A stretch of 64,000 nt of DNA from Platanthera guangdongensis (taxonomy: Eukaryota > Streptophyta > Magnoliopsida > Asparagales > Orchidaceae). Every line of letters starts with the position of its first letter. The first letter of the stretch is position 1. This document shows, in pieces, positions 56,084-64,000 of this stretch. Location of the stretch: positions 91,696,564 through 91,760,563 of the forward strand of contig CM077166.1 in the NCBI GenBank assembly GCA_039583875.1, read 5' to 3'. The position numbers and the translations under genes are program-made. The notes beneath the pieces were generated by a model. That model did no database searches. It saw nothing but the letters and a program-made list of their open reading frames with translations, and was not told the DNA's origin.

Positions 56084-56455
56084 TGTTAGAAAGTAGTGAA
56101 AAAGAGAGAACAAGCGGATAAACTTTTGAATAATCGAAATTTTATTATCCAAAAAAGATATCATTTACAAAGGTATGACCTCCCTTATATAGAATGGAGG
56201 AGATAAGAAAGAGAGTATACAAACAATGTGGGACTAAACATTTACAGTACTGAGCGGCTAGAATAAAGGTGACCGCACAAGCCGCGCGGTTAGACAGATG
56301 GGTTAACCGCTCGGCAACTCCAGCAGGATAGAACAGGCCGCAATGGTAGACCGCCAGACCGCTCGGTCAACAAACTGCTGGATCAGACCGCTAAGCCGCC
56401 CGGTCAACAAACCGCTGGATCAGACCGCTAAGCCGCCCGGTTAAATACTTCAACA
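56084..56455 (-). repeat. Element E 5' LTR with TATA box
   Basis: Counterpart of 51098-51469. Coding-strand TATATAAG at 56191-56184 is a good TATA box. Confidence 0.95.
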
Positions 56456-56460
56456 AAAAA

Positions 56461-56588
56461 GATCTCACTCCACCACCCATCTTTAAAAATAATCCAACCC
56501 CGACATACCATTCCGAACTTAATATGCAATGTCAGGACGATCCATACTCCTGCTTCTTAGAAATGTTTATACAAATCCACATAAATCT
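56461..56588 (+). pseudogene. Element H gag, continuation after E
   Basis: The frame continues with FLEMFIQIHINL near 56550, which resembles the conserved segment before protease in Athila/Tat polyproteins. It is cut at 56588 by element I. Confidence 0.75.
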
Positions 56589-57573
56589 TGTAAGACCCAC
56601 CCCCCCTTTTTTTTCTTTTTCAACACCGGGGTCTTAGGCCCAGAACCACCGTTTTGCGGTGACTCCTTCATGCCCTGAAGGGTCATCACCACAAAGCGCC
56701 GATTCTGTCGGCTAATTCGATCACAGTAAAGTAGCACAATAAAGTAAATGCAAACTAGCAGTCCACAGAAAATCACATATCATATAGATAATCTCGACGA
56801 AGGGAGTGTCCACAGAATAATATATCAGAGTACTGAAATGAGGGCTTATGCCCGGTACATCATGTCCTCACTACAAATCACTCATGCGGAAGCAAATGCT
56901 ATAAATCTACTCAAGGTCGAGACTCACGGTCCCGACTGTATGAACTCCGGAGCTAGACTGCCCCATCTTCATGCGCACCGGTCTCTGGGGGTGCTCCTCC
57001 ATGCTGGGCTCTACGGTTCCCTAAAATGATGCGGTTCGAAAACAGTTAGTCTAAAAGACTAAGTCCTATCATCCCCCACCCCTTCCCCCATGATCCTAGG
57101 CACCGAGCGGAGAGGAAGAAAGGGGAGGACTTGAAGGTGGAGAATAATCAAAACAGATGTCAGCGGACCTATACTAGCAATACTATAATAGGTATGGACA
57201 ATAAGCTGAAACATGAAAAGTAATCTTCACTTATGTGAGAACACATAAGCCAAGGGGTCTTCTGCAATGCTCCCATCGTATAAAAAGTCTCATACCAATT
57301 TATATGTTGGGGTGTCGGTTATCAAACAGCAGTAAATATATATATCAAAATTGACCTTAATTTATAAACTTGCCCACACAAGCTTATAGACCAAGGGGTC
57401 ATTTTGCATAGCCTAAAGTATAAGCGTCCCATTCCACTTATACTTTAGGTGTCAGGGTTAAATGAATCAATTATGCTATGACATGCAGGTGGGTATGATG
57501 GATCATGCAAGTGCAACACACACACCCGACTCTATGCACACAGACCTTTAGTTCCCCCTTTCTAGAGCCGTAA
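56589..57573 (-). mobile_element. Element I: partial gypsy-type LTR
   Basis: Starts TGTAAGACCCACCCCCC, the same form as the TGTAACACCC starts of G1 and G2, so probably a minus-strand gypsy LTR. No coding similarity is seen in about 985 bp. It is interrupted at 57574 by G2, and its other end lies beyond the window. Confidence 0.55.
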
Positions 57574-59877
57574 TGTAACACTCCCTATCCGTCGCATAGC
57601 ATATAGCAGTAGGTCCGGCCGGGGCCCGACGCTGTATGCCAAAGACAGACCGGGTGGTTACTCATGGAAACCATCCAACCAATCATAACGTCCTACACAG
57701 AGCATTCTAGCGGAAGCAGATTAATAAGAGTTGCAAATAAGAACCCAGCATTAAAGCATGAATGTACACTAATACCAAATAGGAATGTTACAAAATACAT
57801 CAGTACAAACCTTAAGGCCTTACAAAATGTTTCACTTGATATTACATGATTTACAAACCACGGCACGCAGGCCGGTCATACATGAATAAAACAGTAAACA
57901 CTTCCAAAAAGGACTTCTAGGGCCGGCTTCGCATTTGGGCTTTAGCCCGCTATTTACCGCATGGTCCAGCAGCACCTGCAAGCAACAACCCACCGCACGG
58001 TGGCAAAATAAGGCAACGGTCAGCAATGCTGACCAAATTATAACGATCCCGCCCCCAACTCGGGGTGGCGATGCTCCTTCCCTGCATTTCATTAGCATAA
58101 GCGAGCAATATATAACCATAATCATTTCACCACAGACGTTGGCTCGCACGGCCACACGCCCCGTGCTCTCAGGGCACATTCTCGGTGAACCGGTCGATGT
58201 CTCGTCAATTAAAGCCATAGACATTCCGGACTCACCACCGCCACTTTGACGGCCAAACCTATGAGCAATTCGTCTTCCTGGCCTGGGTCACGACAATTTA
58301 AGCCATTGACCGCCGAAGACCCTAATCTATGCCAACGGCAAGTGCCACGTGCCTTTAGGTCTCTTTAACCGAACGACATAGAACGGGTACGGTTCCATCT
58401 AACCCGTGCTCACATCGTAACGACAATTTAAGCCATTTGCGCGGGTCAAACTTCCACCGAGTCCCATTTCCATCACAATTCACATAACCCAGTTATGTTC
58501 AAGTTGGCTCTCAGGCCACCAAGTTGGCAAGATCTCGCATCCGCCCAGTTTTCCGGGTGCACCTTTGGGTTAATCCCCAAGGCTCCCTGCTGCAATCTAC
58601 CGCGTAGAAAACCCGAAAAACAATCAATAGCACGGAGTCTTCTCCGGCATTTATGCAATGCAACATCAATGATCCAGACCAACATGTCCGGGTAGGCTTC
58701 ACACATCATGCCTATGTCCGTTCTCGCTTACGGACTCTAAACAATGGGGACTTCACATATCTACCCGAAGGAACGCCTCTAACTCTCCGCAAACTCGCGA
58801 GAGCGGGATTCCTATGCAAAGAAGGAGAGCTACTCATGCTCAAGAAGAGAATCGGTACCCTAGCGTTCCTCTTTGGCGCCATTGAAAAGTAAGCGGATGA
58901 AAAGCACCACACTAGCTTTGCCTCCGTGGATCCGGAGTCGGCTTGCGATTTGGAGCTTCCAAGCTCCTCCAATGGCCCGATCTAGCTCCTTCTTCCTCCC
59001 TTGGCTCTCCTCTCTCTCTAAGCTTTTAGAAAGATGATAACTTATGAAAAGTATGGGTTTCTAAGTCAAATCCTGGGTATATCCCTTCAAGAACAACCCC
59101 CAGCCGTTGGATCATCAATTAAAGAAATGAACGGCTTTGATTCGGGACTGAAATGCCCAATCTGGACCGAACACGGCCTGGCACACGCCTGTGTCCAGGG
59201 CCGTGTGCCTCATTTGCCGTCAAAATCGGCTCGCCTAGAACCTCACACGGGTATCGAACACGCCCGTGTTCGACCTAACACGCCCGTGTTCCGCCTGACA
59301 CGGCCGTGTGGCCGGCCGTGTACCCCCATCATTTTTCACCGAAAATAACCCAAGCACTGCACGGGTTCTAGGACACGCCCGTGTCCTTGCCAGTGTCACC
59401 TCAACAAGCCTGGGCTCCAGGCCATGTACACGGTCTCGACACTCGATACTTCGTCGAGCGAAGATCGTCGACCTGATGACACGGCCTGGGACACGCCCGT
59501 GTCCGAGGCCGTGTGCCTTATCTCGACATAATGTCGAGACCAAAGTGTCGACTTCCCGGGACGAGTGTCGATACTGGTTGACATGCCCTGCGACACTCCC
59601 GTATCGTAGGCCGTGTGCCATGTCTCGACACTTCATCGAGCGCAGAGTGTCGACTTCGCGGGCTAATTGTCGACACGGGTCGACACGCCCGTGTCGCAGG
59701 CCGTGTGCCCAGTCTCGACACAATGTTGAGACCAAAGTGTCGACTTCCCGGCTCAGTGTCGACACAAGTTTGACACGCCCTGGGACACACCCGTGTCCCA
59801 GGCTGTGTGCCTGCAGCCAGAACTCAAAACTGGCCCAAAACATCCCCCATCGCTCTTTTGAGTTTCGGGGCGTTACA
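57574..59877 (-). repeat. G2 3' LTR
   Basis: Plus-strand ends are TGTAACACTCCC and GGGGCGTTACA, 2304 bp. It shares the CATTCTAGCGGAAG and GGCCTTACA landmarks with G1 and S1. The array 59170-59812 mixes ACACGGCCGTGT palindromes with TGTCGACA and GTGTCGACTT units. No gene seen. Confidence 0.92.
59170..59812. repeat. Mixed ACACGGCCGTGT and TGTCGACA array in G2 LTR
   Basis: GACACGCCCGTGTC-type units alternate with TGTCGAGACC, AGTGTCGACTTC and GTGTCGACAC units. The second core equals that of the copia element B array (19655-19885). Confidence 0.85.
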
Positions 59878-62800
59878 ACTCTCCCCCTCTTAAAAGAATT
59901 TCGTCCTCGAAATTATATAAAGGAAAGACATGTACAAAACCAAAATTTGTACCTGAGCGAAACAACTTCGGATACTCGTCAAGAATAGTCTGCTCTTGAT
60001 CCCAAGAGAGCTCCTCACGACCGCAATTGTCCCACCGGACCTTGACCATCCTGATCTCTTTATTGCGTAGCCGCTTGACCTTCGAGTCCTCAATCCGTAC
60101 GGGCTTGACCTTTGTCGTCAGCCCACTATCCACCGGCACTTGATCAACCGCGATCACTTGTGTAGGCTCTTGCACTGCCTTCCGGAGCACCGAAATATGG
60201 AATACATCATGTAAACCACTAAGCTCCACTGAAAGCTTCAACCGATAGGCCGCTTCACCAACTCGCTCCAGAACCTCAAACGGTCCAAGGTACCTCGGGC
60301 TTAGCTTTTTCAATCGCCGCACCCGCGAGACACCCTTGAACGGCTTAATCTTTAAGTATACATAATCGCCCACAGCGAACTCCACGTTCCTGTGCTTGGA
60401 ATTATAGTACTTCGCTTGCCAGTCCTGAGCGATAAGCAACCTCTCCCGAATGGTTCTCACCAAAGAAGTAGCATCCTCCACTTCCGATCGCTTATACAAC
60501 TTTGACTCACCCGTTTCTAACCAAGACAACGGCGTGCGACATTTTCTACTATATAGGGCCTCGAAAGGCGCCATCTGAATACTCGTTTGGTAGCTATTGT
60601 TGTATGCGAACTCCACCAAATAAAGGTGGTCTTCCCATTGCTTTCCAAAATCCAAGACACACATGCGGAGCATGTCTTCCATGGTTCTATTGACCCTCTC
60701 GGTCTGCCCATCCGTTTGCGGATGGAAGGCTGTGCTGAATTTCAGTTTTGTTCCCAACATTTGCTGCACAAGCCTCCAATCATTGGACGTGAACCGCCCA
60801 TCTCGGTCACTCACGATGCTGCGGGGCACACCATGAAGCCGTACTATGTTATCCACATAAAGCTTTGCCAACTTCTCCACCGGATCATTCTTCCTATGCG
60901 GAATAAAATGCGACACCTTCGTTAACCGATCAACAACCACCCAAATGGCGTCGTTCCCCTTTTGCGACCTTGGCAAACCGTGCACAAAGTCCATAGAGAT
61001 GTCGTCAAATTTCCACTCCGGAATAGGCAAGGACTTAAGAAATCCTCCCGGCTTTTGGCACTCCGCCTTTACCAAGGCGCAAGTTTGGCACTTCGCTACG
61101 TAGAGCGCCACATCCTTCTTCAAACTCGGCCACCAAAACAGTTTCTTCACATCACGGTACATCTTCGTGCTCCCCGGGTGAATCGAGTATTTGGTATGGT
61201 GTGCCTCGTACAACAACTCCACCCGCAAATTACCCACACTTGGGATGCACAGACGACCGTCCTTCCAAAGTAATCCGTCCTCCATGACGAATTTATGAAT
61301 TCGACCCATCCAGAGCCTCTACCATGAACTGCTTCATATGAGCATCCATATCCAAAGCCTGCCGAATACGATCAGCCAGGTCATATTGGACTTCAGTCCA
61401 ATTCAGAACTGCTTCAGCGCTTGATTGCCTATCCACACAAACAATCTCCAACTCCTCCAACTCCCGCACCAAATGCTCATCATGCACCGATAGCCAATTG
61501 GCTTGAGCTGGGGCTCGGTGACTCAACGCGTCCGCAACCGCATTCCCTTTACCAGGCACATAGTGGATCTTGAATGTATAGTCCCCCAGGAACTCCATCC
61601 ATCTACGCTGCCGCATATTCAGATCCTTCTGATCAATAAGATACTTCAGGCTCTTGTGATCGGTGTAGATATCAATCTTCACACCGTACAAATAGTGTCT
61701 CCACAGCTTCAAGGCAAAAATCACGGCCGCTAACTCCAAGTCATGGACTGGATAATTCCTCTCATGCACTTTTAGCTGTCTCGAGCCATAAGCTATTAGA
61801 CTTCCATGTTGCAGTAGCATGCAACCCAAACCGCTGCCAGAAGCATCGCTATAAATCTCAAAGCCTTCGGTCCCATAGGGCGAACTCAGCACAGGCGCCG
61901 TGGTCAACCGACACTTCAACTCCTCAAAAGCTCGCGCACACTCCGGCGTCCAAATGAACTTATGCTCCTTCCTCGTCAAAGTAGAGAGAGGTAACGCTAT
62001 CCGCGAGAAGTTCTCTACAAAGTGCCTATAATAGCCGACAAGCCCCAGAAAACTCCAGACTTCCGCTACCGTAACAAGCTCAGGCCACTCCCGTATCGCA
62101 ACGATCTTTGCCGGATCCACAGCAATACCCTCTCCACTTACTATATGCCCGAGGAACGGCACTGAGGATAGCCAAAACTCGCACTTCGAGAACTTGGCAT
62201 ACAACTGATTTCTCCTTAGCGTCTCCAACACCAAATGAAGATGCTTGAAGTGATCTTCCTAACTTTGTGAGTACACCAAAATATCGTCGATGAAGACGAT
62301 CACGAAATGGTCCAAGTACTCCCTGAAAGTCCTGTTCATCAAATCCATGAACACTAACGGTGCATTAGTCTGCCCAAACGGCATGACCGTAAACTCATAA
62401 TGCTCGTATCTCGTACTAAACGCTGTCTTCGGGATATCCCTCTCCCTTATTCGCAGCTGATAGTACCCAGCCTTGAGATCTAACTTCGAGTACACCGTCG
62501 ACCCGACTAACTGATCAAAAAGATCATCAATTCGGGGGATCGGGTACTTGTTCTTCTCCGTCAACTTGTTGAGCTCCCTATAATCAATACATAGCCTTAA
62601 GCTTCCGTCCTTCTTCTTAACAAAGAGAACCGGTGCACTCCAAGGCGAAGAACTCGGGCGTACATACCCTTGCTCCAACAACTCTTGCAGTTGAACTTTC
62701 AGCTCCGCCATTTCCTTAGGCGCTAGCCGATAAGGAGATCGTGACACAGGCTTTGCACCTGGCACTAGCTCCATCGTAAAATCTATCTCCCGCTGAGGCG

Positions 62801-63322
62801 GGGCTCCAGGAAGATCTGCGGGGAACACATCAGGGTATTCTGATACCACTGAAATACAATCCAACGCGGGCTTCGGCTTTGCAACCTCCACTAGTGTAAA
62901 GAACAGTTCTGCACCGGCACGAACCGCCTTCACCACCTGAAGAGTAGACATCAACGTCTTGCTCGACCCCTTTAAGCCCGTAAAAGTCATCTCACGACTT
63001 GCTCCCAGCATGACTTCCTTGCGACCGCACTCAATATAGGCTTGCTGCTGCGAGAGCCAGTCCATGCCAAATATAACGTCGAACTCCACCAACGAAAGTA
63101 AAGACGCCTGCAGGTCGAACTCCTGATCCCCAATATGAATCTTAACATCGCAGATCCTATCCGCTCGCATCGAACACCCATTGGGCAACAACACATCCAA
63201 CTTATCCTTCGTCATCGAAGAAAGGACTCTGATGCGTGATATAAATCCTTCGGACAAGAAGGGGTGTGAAGCTCCCGTATCGAAGAGTGCTCGTGCCGGA
63301 TTTTCACAAATCAATACAAATC
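59873..63322 (-). pseudogene. G2 pol: protease, RT, RNase H, integrase, chromodomain-like tail
   Basis: From the candidate acceptor (63322) the frame is open through protease (DTGA near 63290) and RT, with an intact FIDDIL box near 62290, to one TAG at 62261-62259. It is open again through RNase H to 61293, where a one-base insertion shifts it. The last frame (61309-59873) carries the integrase HHCC finger, MDFVHG, SDRDG and QTERVNRT boxes and a degenerate chromodomain (about 60090-59960). Its TAA stop uses the first bases of the LTR (TGTAAC). Two lesions only; otherwise it would encode the full replication set. Confidence 0.92.
59878..59896 (-). other. G2 polypurine tract
   Basis: Coding-strand CTTTTAAGAGGGGGAGAGT directly before the LTR start TGTAACG. 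Confidence 0.85.
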
Positions 63323-63398
63323 ATAAACAAGCAGTGGTAAGGTAACATGTGCATAACAAGTATTTAAGGAAATTGACTTGCTATAAATTAAACCGTAC
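63323..63398 (-). other. Candidate 76-bp intron between gag and protease of G2
   Basis: Same position and nearly the same length as in G1. The donor is GTACGG after ACAG; the gag frame would stop three codons in (TAA). By alignment the acceptor dinucleotide is AT instead of AG, so this copy may no longer splice correctly. Removal would join gag to the protease frame exactly. Confidence 0.55.
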
Positions 63399-64000
63399 CT
63401 GTCACCACATCAGCTTGTTTGATGGCCTCCTGTTGGCCAAGATTATAGACCCTCGGTTGGGCCGGAGCATAGTCGGATGCGGTCGACTCCACCGCCTTGC
63501 CCTTCTCTTCATAAGTAGCTCCTGGCCTTCTCTCAGACTTAGGACGTCCGCTCCAACAGTCACGGGCAAAATGCCCCATCTTTCCACAAGTAAAACACAC
63601 ACCCGGGGTCCGACCCGTAGTCACCCCAGAAGCACCAGAAGGAGCTGGGCCCGAAGTCCTATGCTAATTGAAAGACCTCCGATAGCCGGCCTTTGAAGTA
63701 GTCGGCACTTTAAATTCAGATTTCCTATCACCCAAGCTTTTCTTTGCTTGCACAATCTTCATGACCTTCTCCAAGAACCGGGTAGTGTTGACCAAGGTTA
63801 AGAAACCATGCGTCATCGGCCACGAAAGTAGTAATCTCAACTCATCTCTCAAGCCTTCGTAGAAGCGATTAGTCTTGCGCTCCTCATCCATGATGGTGGA
63901 GCTAGCATATCGACTCAAACGAGTGAACTCATGGAGATATTCATCCACGCTCTTCTCACCCTGAATCAACTTCAGAAACTCATTCTCCAACACTATCTTC
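63399..64000 (-). pseudogene. G2 gag, C-terminal part (truncated by window end)
   Basis: It has the retrotrans-gag end (SVDEYLHEFTRL and RKTNRFYEGL boxes, 63993-63664, ending at a stop) and then a zinc knuckle CFTCGKMGHFARDC near 63597-63556 in an open frame that reaches the candidate donor at 63399. The stop at 63664-63666 breaks it. Confidence 0.85.

Larger units (their letters stand above)
51098..56455 (-). mobile_element. Element E: nearly intact Ty1/copia element
   Basis: It has two 372-bp LTRs (51098-51469 and 56084-56455), TSD AAAAA (51093-51097 and 56456-56460), a PBS, one long gag-pol frame and a polypurine tract. By eye the LTRs differ at 9 of 372 sites, 8 of them transitions. Domain order is gag, zinc knuckle, protease, integrase, RT, RNase H, with no gene after pol. 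It sits in the gag of H. Confidence 0.95.
57574..64000 (-). mobile_element. Element G2: Tekay-like chromovirus, 5' part beyond the window
   Basis: It has its 3' LTR at 57574-59877, then a polypurine tract, pol and gag on the minus strand, running off the right edge. Proteins are close to those of G1. The left TSD would be CGTAA (57569-57573); the other copy is not visible. Confidence 0.93.

Noticed and set aside
59308..59988. 226-codon plus-strand frame and its 202-codon minus-strand partner in the G2 LTR
   Set aside because: Both are translations of the GACACGCCCGTGTC and TGTCGAC palindromes, which read open on both strands because of their composition.

Overview
The window is nuclear DNA from a flowering plant. 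I recognise no host gene. Everything identifiable is LTR-retrotransposon sequence of Ty1/copia (mostly Sirevirus-like) and Ty3/gypsy (Tekay-like chromovirus and Athila/Tat-like) type, plus one compound insertion built from tRNA-derived SINE-like units. This is the usual make-up of intergenic heterochromatin in a large, repeat-rich plant genome. The species cannot be told from it.

Layout, from nest structure and target-site duplications (TSDs). A Sirevirus-like copia element A (+) occupies 1019-46003. It carries another Sirevirus LTR at 1-1018 (running off the left edge), the SINE-derived insertion at 2163-2964 (TSD AGAGGTT), and element C (+, 6613-42885, TSD CTGGG). C carries a gypsy element G1 (-, 6811-15639, TSD GACGA) in its 5' LTR and Sirevirus-like element B (-, 18290-41465) in its body. 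B carries element D (+, 21061-29812, TSD GTTCC) in its env-like gene and a solo gypsy LTR S1 (33399-35654, TSD CCTTG) in its reverse transcriptase. This is a four-deep nest (A > C > B > D or S1). Right of A lies an old Athila/Tat-like element H (+), interrupted by a truncated copia element J (about 46546-48302), a nearly intact copia element E (-, 51098-56455, TSD AAAAA), a third kind of gypsy LTR (I, from 56589) and, inside that, chromovirus G2 (-, 57574 to beyond the window end).

How the genes work together. Each element once encoded Gag, protease, integrase, reverse transcriptase and RNase H; the Sirevirus-like ones also carry an env-like gene after pol. Nearly all are decayed by stops, frameshifts or nesting. 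The exceptions are D, whose 768-codon env-like frame is fully open although its pol is absent, and E, which has only one stop codon in an otherwise open gag-pol.

Main observations. (1) G1 and G2 share a 76-77 bp intron-like segment between gag and protease; removing it joins the two frames exactly, and unspliced reading hits a stop at once. (2) The env-like genes of A, B and D each start 3-8 nt after a pyrimidine tract ending in TAG or CAG, a 3' splice-site layout. (3) Almost every family carries arrays of short, CpG-centred palindromes, each with its own core. In the Sirevirus-like elements the motif recurs at up to three defined sites per element, and two homologous LTRs carry entirely different arrays at the same place. 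(4) The SINE-like insertion is a four-unit alternating inverted array.
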